Shown here piece by piece: positions 47,467 through 55,823 of a DNA stretch of 55,823 nucleotides. The notes under the pieces are model-generated. The model saw nothing but the letters and a program-made list of their open reading frames with translations. It did no database searches and was not told the DNA's origin. This DNA is from an uncultured Lachnospiraceae bacterium (GTDB lineage Bacteria; Bacillota; Clostridia; Lachnospirales; Lachnospiraceae), in NCBI GenBank assembly GCA_902788555.1, contig CADAKQ010000016.1:1-55823 (forward strand), read 5' to 3'. A program made the translations under genes and the position numbers. Numbering within the stretch: the stretch's first letter is position 1; every line of letters starts with the position of its first letter.

Positions 47467-49020
47467 CTATCTCTTTCTGTCTATCATCTCATCAAATCTG
47501 TCTATATAATCATCAATCGACTTGCAGTTTTCCGAGCGGTCGATTCGTATGATATTATCCTTTTCATCCCTTATAATATACTTCGAGGATGAGCCTGCAC
47601 CAACAGCGATTATATCAGTAAGCTCTTCCATAATAAGCACATTATATAAGCACTCCTTACCCGGCACGGAGTATCCGACATTTTCAAGATTACCACCTAT
47701 GTTTTTTTGCCTATAAAGGTAATATGGTTTTAATAAAAGCTCATCCGCCGTTTCGGAAACCAAATCAAGCATCTCATTTATATCATGATTAATCTTAGCC
47801 TTATACTCATCCATTTTTTCATTAAGCCCGGCTGCCCTTTTTACAGCAAGAGAATGAATGGTAAGGCTCTCCGGTCTTAGCTCTTTTACCCTTTCAAGTG
47901 TATACTTCATCATAGGCTTACTCTCACCCGGAAGTCCTGCTATTAAGTCCATATTTATATTATCAAAGCCACATTCCCGTGCAAGTAAAAATGCACGTTC
48001 CACATTCTCCACCGTATGTGCACGACCTATGGTTTTCAAAGTCGCATCATTCATAGTCTGTGGATTTATGCTAATCCTTGTTATATGATGTTTTTTCATA
48101 ACAAGAAGCTTTTCTCTTGTAATGCTGTCAGGTCTTCCTGCCTCTATCGTGTATTCAAGAAGTCTGTCAGTCTTATACGTTTTTTCTATGTGCGAAAGTA
48201 ATCTGTCAAGCTGTTCGGAATTTATCGAGGTTGGTGTTCCTCCTCCCATATAAATCGACAAAAGCTTTTTATCCATATATCTTTCCGCAACATATGTTAT
48301 CTCTTCACAAAGCCTGTCTATATATACGTCAACCTTATCACCATAAATCGCTATCGGATAAGCTGTAAATGAACAATAAAGACACCTGCTCGGACAAAAC
48401 GGAATTCCCACGTATAAACAGTAGGAATTTTTTAAATCAATATCTTTTATGAGTCTCAGTTCTCTATCTGCCACCTCAAAAGCAAGTCCTGCCTTATTTT
48501 CCCCTGCAGCATAGGTATTTATATAATAATCAACTATCTCATTCCTTGTCTTTCCCTCACGGATTTTTTTCATCGCAATCTTGGTCGGTCTTACTCCCGT
48601 CAGGTCACCCCAGGGAAGTTTTCTGCCCGTAAATTCGGATAATAATTTGTAAACCGCTAATTTCAAATGATTTCGAAATTCTTTTCTATCTTTAAAATCA
48701 CCCTTTACAAGATAGCTGTTTTTTCCGTTTTTTACTATAAAATTATTTTCATCCCATTTCGAAGGCTTATCCTGTTTTGAAACTTTTTCAAATTCCAGGA
48801 CATCATTTATCAAATCAACAGACAGCTCTGTTATCTCATTTTCCTTATAGGATGCAGATAACAAAAACCTTACTTTATCTGAATCCTCACCATGCTGACT
48901 CTCACATGCACGTTTTATATGTTTTTCATAATCCTCGATTTTTTCTCCGGGAAAAAAGGCCATAAGCATGGCACGCAAATCATTGTTATAATCCTGCACA
49001 TTTTGCTTAAGCAAAATCAT
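47467..49020 (-). CDS. hemZ: Radical SAM coproporphyrinogen dehydrogenase-like protein HemZ
   Basis: A 517-aa radical SAM protein: an N-terminal HemZ-specific region (about 1-165, ends ELPWGDLTGVRPTKIAMKKI-like), then the SAM cluster motif CPSRCLYCSF (three Cys), GGGTPTS, and a C-terminal HemN-like part with YYLYRQKNIGGNLENVGYSVPG. HemZ is the usual HemN paralogue in Firmicutes; true coproporphyrinogen activity is debated, and the absence of a haem locus here gives no help. ATG 49020 has GGAG about 9 nt upstream. In an operon between the MBL hydrolase and hisS. Confidence 0.9.
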   Translation of the reverse strand: MILLKQNVQDYNNDLRAMLMAFFPGEKIEDYEKHIKRACESQHGEDSDKVRFLLSASYKENEITELSVDLINDVLEFEKVSKQDKPSKWDENNFIVKNGKNSYLVKGDFKDRKEFRNHLKLAVYKLLSEFTGRKLPWGDLTGVRPTKIAMKKIREGKTRNEIVDYYINTYAAGENKAGLAFEVADRELRLIKDIDLKNSYCLYVGIPFCPSRCLYCSFTAYPIAIYGDKVDVYIDRLCEEITYVAERYMDKKLLSIYMGGGTPTSINSEQLDRLLSHIEKTYKTDRLLEYTIEAGRPDSITREKLLVMKKHHITRISINPQTMNDATLKTIGRAHTVENVERAFLLARECGFDNINMDLIAGLPGESKPMMKYTLERVKELRPESLTIHSLAVKRAAGLNEKMDEYKAKINHDINEMLDLVSETADELLLKPYYLYRQKNIGGNLENVGYSVPGKECLYNVLIMEELTDIIAVGAGSSSKYIIRDEKDNIIRIDRSENCKSIDDYIDRFDEMIDRKR

Positions 49021-49087
49021 TTCATATACTCCAAATCAGTAAATATATACCACTGCCACTATCTCATTCAATATTTTACATCTTATC

Positions 49088-49729
49088 TTAAAAATCAGAA
49101 AAATATGGATTCATCATCTTTTCTCTTCCAATGGTTGTCTTGCCGCCATGTCCGGAATAAACGACCACATCCTCCGGCAATGTAAGAAGCTTTTTCCTTA
49201 TATTTTCTTCCAAAGCCTCCCAGCTTCCGGTCGGAAAATCCGAACGTCCCACACTCATCTCAAAAAGTGTGTCCCCGGAAAAAACTATCTTATTTTCTTC
49301 AAAGTAATAGCACATACCGCCCTTGGTATGTCCCGGTACGTGAATACATTTTATGCTTGCTCCGATAAGCTCAAGCTTCTCATTGTCATCAACATAGATA
49401 TCCGCATCCAAAGTCATCTCAGGCGGAAAATCTATAGTCATATTTACATTGACATTTTTAAGGACATCCTCTTCCTCTTTGCCTGCATATACCTTTATAT
49501 CCGGATATTCTTTCTTAAGTCCCGGCACTGCTCTTATATGGTCGAAATGTCCGTGTGTAAGTAAAATTGCCTCTACCTTATACTGCTGTTCCTTGCATCT
49601 TTTTATAATAAAATCCGCCCTGTCCGCCGGGTCAATTATAAGCGTCTGTCTCGTGTCGGTATTTACTACCATATAGCAGTTTGTTGCAAGCGGTCCAAGC
49701 ACATTGGTAACTGTTATAATATTTGCCAT
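49088..49729 (-). CDS. MBL-fold hydrolase (glyoxalase II-like)
   Basis: A 213-aa metallo-beta-lactamase-fold protein with the zinc motif LLTHGHFDHI (HxHxDH), later His in IHVPGHTKGG, Asp in VFSGDTLF and His in YSGHGGKTTIG. It belongs to the small YcbL/GloB-like hydrolases that are regularly found between rel and hemZ in Clostridia. Exact thioester substrate is unknown. AAGGAAGG RBS. 14 nt after rel. Confidence 0.92.
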   Translation of the reverse strand: MANIITVTNVLGPLATNCYMVVNTDTRQTLIIDPADRADFIIKRCKEQQYKVEAILLTHGHFDHIRAVPGLKKEYPDIKVYAGKEEEDVLKNVNVNMTIDFPPEMTLDADIYVDDNEKLELIGASIKCIHVPGHTKGGMCYYFEENKIVFSGDTLFEMSVGRSDFPTGSWEALEENIRKKLLTLPEDVVVYSGHGGKTTIGREKMMNPYFSDF

Positions 49730-49743
49730 AAAAATTCCTTCCT

Positions 49744-52011
49744 TTAACCTGTAGTTCTTTCTATGTCGATAACACCTTCTATGTTTCTTACCTTGGCAAT
49801 TATCTTCATAAGCTGTTCCTTGGAATGTATATCAAACTTGACAGAAATCGTAGCCTTACCCTGTTTGCTTAAACGTACATTTAAGCCTGTAAGATTGATA
49901 TTCTCCTCGTTAAATATCTTTGTAAGAGCAAATACAAGTCCCTGCCTTTCGGTCGCATATACATTTATTTCCGCCGTATACAGGTTAGTGCTCTGTGACT
50001 GTCCGTCTGCCCATTCCGCCTCTATAAGTCTTTCTCTGTCAAGCTCGCTCATACAAAGTATATTGACACAATCGGTTCTGTGAATGGATATTCCTCTTCC
50101 TCTTGTAATATAACCGACTATCTCATCCCCGGGAACAGGTGCACAGCACTTTGAAAATCTTACGGCGACATCATCTATACCTTTTACGATTATTCCTTCC
50201 CTGCTGTTTTTAGCAGACCTTCCCGGAGCATTTATCTTTTCGACGATATCCTCTTCCGTAATCTTACGGGCAAGCTCGTTTTTATATTCCTCATTAAGTC
50301 GGTTTACTACCTGACCTTCTTTGATTCCGCCATGACCTATACTTGCCAAAAGTGCATCCCAGTTAGCAAAATTATATTTTTTCAAAACCCTTTCCATAAA
50401 TTCAGGTTTCATAATATTGGATGCGACTATACCCTTTGCCTTGCAATAAGAGTTTATCGCCTCACGGCCTTTTTGTATATTATCTTCCTTATTTTCAAGT
50501 CTGAACCACTGATTTATCTTGGTCTTTGCCTGAGTGCTTTTAACTACATTAAGCCAATCAAGGCTCGGTCCTTTGGAATTCTGCGAGGTTATAATCTCAA
50601 CACGGTCACCATTGTGAAGCTCTGTTTCGATAGGTACCTGTTTACCATTTACCCTTGCACCGACCATCTTGTTACCGACTGCTGTATGAATTATATATGC
50701 AAAGTCAATAGGAGTTGAACCCTTAGGAAGATTCTTTACATCACCTGCAGGAGTAAAGCAATAAACCTGATCGGAAAAGATATTTAAATCCGTCTTAACC
50801 GCACTTACAAACTCCTTATTATCTGTTGTATCCGTCTGCCATTCAAGTATCTGCCGCAACCAGCTAAGCTTCTTTTCTTCGGACTCTTTTCCGCCTCCGC
50901 CGCCTTCTTTATATTTCCAATGAGCAGCGATACCATACTCAGCCGTCTTGTGCATTTCATAGGTTCTAATCTGTATCTCAAACGGTTTACCCTCCGGTCC
51001 GATAAGCGTAGTGTGAAGTGACTGATACATATTGGACTTCGGCATAGCGATATAATCCTTAAACCGACCCGGAATCGGCTTGTACTTTTCGTGAATTATA
51101 CCAAGAGCCGCATAACAGTCTCTCACATTTTCCACCTTGATTCTGATGGCGTGAATATCATAAATCTGGTCGAGGGTTTTACCCTGTGTAACCATCTTCT
51201 TATATATACTGAATAAATGCTTGACTCTGCCGTCAACCTCAGCCTCTATTCCTGCCTCCTTCATATAATCACTAACCTCTTTTACCATATGATTAATGAA
51301 TTCCTCTCCGGCAGATACATAGTTTTCTATCTCCTCCTTAAGATTTTCATATACATCAGGATAGAGATATTTCATAGATAAATCATCAAGCTCAATCTTA
51401 ATCTTGGATATACCTAACCTGTGTGCCAAAGGAGCATATATATCCATCGTCTCCCTTGACTTTTCTATCTGCTTTGCAGGTGTCTGATACTGGAGCGTTC
51501 TAAGATTGTGAAGTCTGTCCGCAAGCTTGATAAGAATAACTCTTATGTCCTTTGCCATGGCAAGAAACATCTTTCGTAAATTTTCTGCCTGAACTTCAAT
51601 TTTATCCTGAGATAAATCTAACTGTGTAAGCTTTGTAACACCATCCACCAAAAGTGCAATCTCCGGAGAAAATTCCTTAGAAATCTCCTCACTCGTCATA
51701 ACAGTATCTTCAACCACGTCATGGAGTAAGCCTGCCGCTATGGTCTCCTTGTCAAGCTCAAGCTCCGCAAGTATTATGGCAACACAAAGGGGGTGAATTA
51801 TATATGGTTCACCCGATTTACGCTTTTGATCCTTATGAGCCTCCGCAGCCACCTTATATGCCTTTTCAATAATAGTCAAGTCATCGGACGGATGATACTT
51901 CAAAACAGTTTCTTTAAGCTGTTTGAAAAGGTCCTCCGGTGGAGTAAAATCACTCGGTGTACTCAATTCATTTTTCAATGTACTATGTGCTATTTTTGCC
52001 GACTCCGACAT
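49744..52011 (-). CDS. relA: Bifunctional (p)ppGpp synthetase/hydrolase Rel
   Basis: A 755-aa long RSH protein: HD hydrolase domain (about 45-190; HDVVEDT and DRLHNLRTL intact), synthetase domain (about 230-360; RFKDYIAMPKSNMYQSLHTT, EIQIRT), TGS (about 395-460; VYCFTPAGDVKNLPKGSTPIDFAY) and C-terminal zinc-finger/ACT part. Both active sites are preserved, so it should make and remove the stringent alarmone. Start ATG 52011: AAGGAG lies 9 nt upstream; an ATG 27 nt earlier has no RBS. Between apt and the MBL hydrolase, a conserved order. Confidence 0.96.
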   Translation of the reverse strand: MSESAKIAHSTLKNELSTPSDFTPPEDLFKQLKETVLKYHPSDDLTIIEKAYKVAAEAHKDQKRKSGEPYIIHPLCVAIILAELELDKETIAAGLLHDVVEDTVMTSEEISKEFSPEIALLVDGVTKLTQLDLSQDKIEVQAENLRKMFLAMAKDIRVILIKLADRLHNLRTLQYQTPAKQIEKSRETMDIYAPLAHRLGISKIKIELDDLSMKYLYPDVYENLKEEIENYVSAGEEFINHMVKEVSDYMKEAGIEAEVDGRVKHLFSIYKKMVTQGKTLDQIYDIHAIRIKVENVRDCYAALGIIHEKYKPIPGRFKDYIAMPKSNMYQSLHTTLIGPEGKPFEIQIRTYEMHKTAEYGIAAHWKYKEGGGGGKESEEKKLSWLRQILEWQTDTTDNKEFVSAVKTDLNIFSDQVYCFTPAGDVKNLPKGSTPIDFAYIIHTAVGNKMVGARVNGKQVPIETELHNGDRVEIITSQNSKGPSLDWLNVVKSTQAKTKINQWFRLENKEDNIQKGREAINSYCKAKGIVASNIMKPEFMERVLKKYNFANWDALLASIGHGGIKEGQVVNRLNEEYKNELARKITEEDIVEKINAPGRSAKNSREGIIVKGIDDVAVRFSKCCAPVPGDEIVGYITRGRGISIHRTDCVNILCMSELDRERLIEAEWADGQSQSTNLYTAEINVYATERQGLVFALTKIFNEENINLTGLNVRLSKQGKATISVKFDIHSKEQLMKIIAKVRNIEGVIDIERTTG

Positions 52012-52085
52012 AGTATCACGCTCCTTACTTTGATACATATTATTTATATATCAAATCCTTCTGCCAAGCTCTGCACGTTCTTTTA

Positions 52086-52610
52086 TTATGCTCCTTCATA
52101 CTGAACAACGGATTCTATAACATAATCCTTAAGCTTTTCTCTTCCTCCAAGGTCTGTAAGCTCAATCAAAAACACCATCTTAACCACCTCACCGCCAAGC
52201 TCTTCGATAAGCTTTGCAGCAGCTTCAATAGTTCCGCCCGTAGCTATAAGGTCATCAACCAAAACCACCTTATCCCCCGGTTTAATAGCATCTTTATGAA
52301 TCTCAATGGTAGCTGTACCATATTCAAGCTCATAGCTTCTTTCTATTGTCTCTCTCGGAAGCTTGCCCTTCTTTCTAACCGGCACAAAGCTCTTTTTATT
52401 TATATACGCAAGCGGTGCTCCGAATATAAAGCCTCTCGATTCCGTTCCGGCTATAACATTATATTCAACTCCGTCAAGAAATTTATTCATTTCGTCAATC
52501 GCAAGAGCATATCCCTCTTCATTCTCAAGTACGCTCGTTATGTCTCTGAATATTATACCCTCACTCGGAAAATCCGGTATACTTGTTATATAATCCTTAA
52601 TGTCTTTCAT
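52086..52610 (-). CDS. apt: Adenine phosphoribosyltransferase
   Basis: Salvages adenine to AMP with PRPP. 174 aa, normal length, with the PRPP loop VVLVDDLIATGGT and RGFIFGAPLAY in the base site. AGGAGG RBS. Apt next to rel and recJ is the standard Firmicutes order. 15 nt after recJ, so one operon. Confidence 0.97.
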   Translation of the reverse strand: MKDIKDYITSIPDFPSEGIIFRDITSVLENEEGYALAIDEMNKFLDGVEYNVIAGTESRGFIFGAPLAYINKKSFVPVRKKGKLPRETIERSYELEYGTATIEIHKDAIKPGDKVVLVDDLIATGGTIEAAAKLIEELGGEVVKMVFLIELTDLGGREKLKDYVIESVVQYEGA

Positions 52611-52625
52611 CTTAAATAATACCTC

Positions 52626-54395
52626 CTACGCTTTTTGATATCTGTCCGGTCTTATCTGAATATATGTATTACCATTATAATAATTAAGCTCCGGATGATA
52701 TGCAACATTTATCTTAATGTTGTTTGGCTGTCCTCGTAACATTTTATCACATTCCTGCTCTCCAAACCACATTTTTATGTTTTCTACAAAAGAATTAATC
52801 CGAAAATCCACCGCCTCTGCCCTAAATCCTCGTTCATCCTGAAGGGTTATGCGTCCGAATTGATTATCCTTACCCATAAACCTTAACCTCACAACGCTCA
52901 AATTGCCCTGTCCGAATAATGCTTTAGGATTATCTTTTCCATATGGCTCAAGCAGTTCCAGTTCATTTATAAGCTTAGGCGTGATATAAGAAAACGGCAT
53001 TGCCACATCTATATGAACCTTGCATGTCAGGTCTTCTTCCGTAAGAGATTGTCTTTTGTTTAATTCGTCCCTGATTATCTCAAGCTTATCCTTCTCTACG
53101 GAAAAGCCTGCCGCCATCTCATGTCCGCCCATCTTAAGAAAATGCTTTCTTATGGCATTTAGTTCGTCAAACATATTATAGCCCTCTATCGAGCGTCCCG
53201 AACCTTTAAGAATTCCATCCTCCCCATCAGTAAACAAAAGTGTGGGTTTATAATACTTTTCCTTAATTCTTCCTGCTACAATTCCCGCCAGACTTTCGTG
53301 AAGCTTAGGGACATATATAACTAAGATTATATCATTTTTATAATCCTTTTCAACAATTTCTATAGCTTTCCTTGTACCTTCTTCAGTCATTTCTTTTCTT
53401 TCGGCATTAATAGATTTTATATTCTCTGCTTCCCTTGCAGCAAATTCCTCATCCTCCGAGAGTAAAAGAGAAAGTCCCACCTTTGCACTTTCGAGTCTTC
53501 CGGTAGCATTAAAGCACGGTCCCAAAACAAACCCGAAGTCATATGTCGTAAGCTTTCTGTTGAGAAGCCCGTTTACCGAAAGAAGCGCTTTAAGACCTAT
53601 ATTATCAGTATCCTTAATTATATCCAATGCTCTTTTTACATATACCCTGTTTTCATCAGTTATGGACATAATGTCGCAAACTGTTGCAAGTCCGAGCATT
53701 TCGATATATTTATCCTCGTCCTCCCACGATTTATCCATAAGCTCATATAATCTTCTTATAAATTTATATGCCACACCCGCACCGCAGATTTCCTTGAAAG
53801 GATAATTGCAGCCCTGTTGCTTTATATCTATGACCGCATCCGCAGGTACAAGCTTATAGCTTCTTGTCCCATCCGAATTTGTTTCGTAAGGCACTTCATG
53901 ATGGTCAGTAACAATTATCGTCATGCCGTAGTCCTTCGCAAGTTCTACCGCCTCAAAAGCAGCTATACCGTTATCACAGGTAATAATAGTGTCGATTCCG
54001 TCATTTTTTGCATCCCGGATAATCCTTGTGTTAATTCCGTATCCGTCCGTAAGTCTGTCCGGTATCTCGTAGCTTACATCCGCACCTGCCTCCATAAGTC
54101 CCTTATATAATATGTAATTGGACATAATACCGTCTACATCATAATCCGAAACAATACGTACAGCTTTACCCTGTCTGATTTTATCTATCATAATAAGGCA
54201 GCCCTTATCCATATCCTTCATAAGCTTTGGAGCATAGGTATCCTTAAAGCTCCCATGAAGATATTTTTCTATCGCTTCATCACCCACTATGTCCCTGTTC
54301 CTAATGACTCTTGCCACAACCGGGTCTATACCGTATTTTTTTCCTATCTCATTAAAGTCTGCCCTCTTGGCATATACAGTCCATTTTTCTTTCAT
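52626..54395 (-). CDS. recJ: Single-stranded-DNA exonuclease RecJ
   Basis: A 589-aa DHH/DHHA1 phosphoesterase: SDYDVDGIMSNYILYKG (about 81-97), VTDHHEVP motif (DHH), GAGVAYKF, CFNATGRLESAK, and the DHHA1 part GGHEMAAGFSV, followed by an OB domain. It acts 5'-3' on ssDNA in repair and recombination. The length fits the shorter clostridial form without the C-terminal extra domain of Bacillus RecJ. AAAAGGTG RBS. First gene of the recJ-apt-rel-MBL-hemZ-hisS-aspS run. Confidence 0.94.
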   Translation of the reverse strand: MKEKWTVYAKRADFNEIGKKYGIDPVVARVIRNRDIVGDEAIEKYLHGSFKDTYAPKLMKDMDKGCLIMIDKIRQGKAVRIVSDYDVDGIMSNYILYKGLMEAGADVSYEIPDRLTDGYGINTRIIRDAKNDGIDTIITCDNGIAAFEAVELAKDYGMTIIVTDHHEVPYETNSDGTRSYKLVPADAVIDIKQQGCNYPFKEICGAGVAYKFIRRLYELMDKSWEDEDKYIEMLGLATVCDIMSITDENRVYVKRALDIIKDTDNIGLKALLSVNGLLNRKLTTYDFGFVLGPCFNATGRLESAKVGLSLLLSEDEEFAAREAENIKSINAERKEMTEEGTRKAIEIVEKDYKNDIILVIYVPKLHESLAGIVAGRIKEKYYKPTLLFTDGEDGILKGSGRSIEGYNMFDELNAIRKHFLKMGGHEMAAGFSVEKDKLEIIRDELNKRQSLTEEDLTCKVHIDVAMPFSYITPKLINELELLEPYGKDNPKALFGQGNLSVVRLRFMGKDNQFGRITLQDERGFRAEAVDFRINSFVENIKMWFGEQECDKMLRGQPNNIKINVAYHPELNYYNGNTYIQIRPDRYQKA

Positions 54396-54470
54396 TAATG
54401 CACCTTTTCCTTAGTCCGACATAATCCAAATATTAATTAAAATCATATTCCAAATTATACAATAACACAC

Positions 54471-54516
54471 AAAAATATGCCATAGAAACATTTTTATAAA
54501 ATGCTTCTATGGCATA
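54471..54516 (-). terminator. Strong terminator of the wall-binding protein gene
   Basis: A stem of about 18 pairs (54476-54494 with 54498-54516, one G-T) on the minus strand is followed by TTTTTGTGTG. It lies about 14 nt after the stop at 54530 and separates that gene from recJ. Confidence 0.9.
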
Positions 54517-54529
54517 AATATTTGTTTAT

Positions 54530-55823
54530 CTAATAAAGTGCTACTCCATTGCCCTGCATATAGCAAGGTCTGCCTTCCCAGTCATAGGTATACTGGTCAC
54601 GCATTAAGGTTGCATCCTCCATAGCATAGCCATAACCGCCTGCCATGCCTTCATCTACAGGTGTTCCGTCTGCCCATACCACTGTCTCTGAGAATTGGAA
54701 CCACTTGCCTACCTCAAGCACTCCGTAAGGATTTGCATAAAGGAGCTTGGTTCCTGTCTGATCCCATGTAAGAACATCCACATACATATGTCCGTACACA
54801 TCAAAGAAGCAGTAATCGTCAACCTCTTCTCCTTCTATACTATGCTTTACATGTGCATAATCATTAAATATCTCATGTCCTTCTTCATCAAAGTATATAA
54901 TATGTTCTCCGTCCGGATGATAGGTTAATCTGTCTCTCATAGCCGTTCCGTCATACTGGAAGAAATATGTATCAGTTCCGTCACAGGCAAAGCCTCTGTA
55001 GACCTCTTTATCGTTTGCCGTGTAACATGTAACATCTCCGTTATCCTGTATATAGAAATGAAGTCCGTCATTGTCTGCAACAAGCTCACCCTCGTCCAAA
55101 TCCTCCGGCTTCAAAATGACCGGTTCTTCAGGTTTTGGTTCTTCCTTTGCAGGCTCCTCCTTCGGCTCTTCTTTTGCAGGCTCTTCTTTTGCAGGCTCCT
55201 CCTTCGGCTCTTCTTTTGCAGGTTCTTCCTTTGCAGGCTCCTCCTTCGGCTCTTCTTTTGCAGGTTCTTCCTTTGCAGGCTCCTCTTCAATTGTCACTTC
55301 AATACACTCAGCATCCACATCATTATGATTAACGTCTCCTACAACCTTGTACCATACGTAGTAGGTTCCGGCGTCGGTTCCGGTAGGGATGGATGTGGAA
55401 TATTCTTCGGTTGCAGCATCCTTCGTACCAAGGGCGTACTGCATCTCGCCGCCTGTAGCTGTTCCGGCAGTTACAAGCTCCTGTGCCTTTCCGTTATATG
55501 TCAGGGTCTTAGCCATCGGTGCGGTCACGGTTGGATCAGCTTTGTTGACGGTCAGCTTCACCTTGCATTCAACTGCTGCATAGTTGTCGGCGTCCGTCGG
55601 TGTAAACATCACAGCATACTCAATAGTGTTGCTGTCGGAAACAGAGGGCTTTGTTTCTGTACTCTTCCATGTAAACTTGCCTTCCACTGTATTATCTCCC
55701 AGCTTTGCAACTCCGTTCGTAAGCGTGCTGTCTGCAAGCTTTTGACCATAGGTAACGGCTGATGCTGTCGGAATCGTTTCGATTGACGGGGTTGCCTTTG
55801 CGATTGTGAAGTCCACGCTGGCG
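54530..55823 (-). CDS. Secreted Ig-like / cell-wall-binding-repeat protein, 3' part
   Basis: The reading frame is open to the right window edge (codons upstream of 55816 read ASV), so the N-terminus is missing. Visible from the edge: about 180 residues in two MBG/Ig-like domains (TYGQKLADSTLTNG...FTPTDADNY; LTYNGKAQELVTAGTATGG...GTDAGTYYVWYKV), an EPAKEEPKEEP linker, then about 185 residues of aromatic Gly-rich repeats (GLHFYIQDNGDVTCYTAN, GTAMRDRLTYHPDGEHIIYFDEEG, GYGYAMEDATLMRDQYTYDWEG) of the clostridial cell-wall/choline-binding type. A surface protein of unknown enzyme content; the catalytic or adhesive part would be to the right. Base composition of the 5' part is visibly richer in G and C than neighbouring genes. 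Confidence 0.88.
   Translation of the reverse strand, partial: ASVDFTIAKATPSIETIPTASAVTYGQKLADSTLTNGVAKLGDNTVEGKFTWKSTETKPSVSDSNTIEYAVMFTPTDADNYAAVECKVKLTVNKADPTVTAPMAKTLTYNGKAQELVTAGTATGGEMQYALGTKDAATEEYSTSIPTGTDAGTYYVWYKVVGDVNHNDVDAECIEVTIEEEPAKEEPAKEEPKEEPAKEEPAKEEPKEEPAKEEPAKEEPKEEPAKEEPKPEEPVILKPEDLDEGELVADNDGLHFYIQDNGDVTCYTANDKEVYRGFACDGTDTYFFQYDGTAMRDRLTYHPDGEHIIYFDEEGHEIFNDYAHVKHSIEGEEVDDYCFFDVYGHMYVDVLTWDQTGTKLLYANPYGVLEVGKWFQFSETVVWADGTPVDEGMAGGYGYAMEDATLMRDQYTYDWEGRPCYMQGNGVALY
55137..55288 (-). repeat. EPAKEEP-coding tandem repeats
   Basis: About 50 codons alternating EEPAKEEP and KEEPKEEP, built on a GAA/GAG-GAG-CCT-GCA-AAA pattern of 18-21 nt units. It codes a stiff charged linker between the Ig-like domains and the wall-binding repeats. 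Confidence 0.9.

Noticed and set aside
55058-55762. A plus-strand open frame of about 234 codons rich in Leu, Arg, Phe and Cys.
   Set aside because: It is the antisense of the EPAKEEP/Ig-like coding region, where repeats remove stops; no RBS or family signature.

Overview
The window looks like a chromosomal segment of a low-GC, Gram-positive gut or rumen anaerobe of the Lachnospiraceae/Clostridia type. Evidence: strong AGGAGG-type ribosome binding sites, lipoprotein signals, HemZ, the recJ-apt-rel-hemZ-hisS-aspS gene order, ATP-type PEP carboxykinase, and plant-glycan lipoprotein hydrolases. No tRNA, rRNA, CRISPR array, prophage or IS transposase was seen. Genus is not determinable from sequence reading alone.

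Left part (1-19.7 kb, all minus strand): pckA behind a clear promoter; a DUF885 zinc-peptidase-like lipoprotein; two paralogous zinc-ribbon/Gln-rich-repeat/single-TM proteins, the first broken by a 5-nt deletion inside its own 33-nt repeats; a hybrid sensor kinase; a GtrA-YfhO fusion membrane protein; a GH9+CBM lipoprotein cellulase; a HisA of the eukaryotic sequence type; two tandem double-domain GT2 glycosyltransferases; and trpS.

Centre (19.7-38.5 kb): a complete beta-1,4-galactan utilisation locus. One minus-strand transcription unit of about 15 kb appears to run from a LacI-operated promoter (about 35.1 kb) to a terminator at 19.75 kb: solute-binding lipoprotein, two MalF/MalG-type permeases, an unrecognised 613-aa candidate sugar enzyme, an overlapping 70-aa zinc-ribbon protein, a cytoplasmic GH53, a LacI-like-sensor-GGDEF protein, galE, galK, an extracellular GH53 lipoprotein and galT. 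A LacI-family repressor and a divergent GH42 beta-galactosidase sit at the promoter end, with matching 18-bp operators at both control regions. The model is: surface GH53 cuts galactan, the ABC importer takes up oligomers (its ATPase is not here, presumably a shared MsmX-like one), GH42/GH53/possibly the 613-aa protein release galactose, and GalK-GalT-GalE feed it to glycolysis.

Right part (38.5-55.8 kb, minus strand): yhaM, a two-component pair, mutS2, a 135-bp inverted-repeat element, then the housekeeping run aspS, hisS, hemZ, MBL hydrolase, rel, apt, recJ. At the right edge is the 3' part of a secreted protein with Ig-like domains, an EPAKEEP linker and cell-wall-binding-like repeats.

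The most interesting material is the galactan locus: an unassigned enzyme, a small zinc-ribbon protein translationally overlapped with it, and a diguanylate cyclase fused to a sugar-sensor domain in the same operon, all under one visible operator system.
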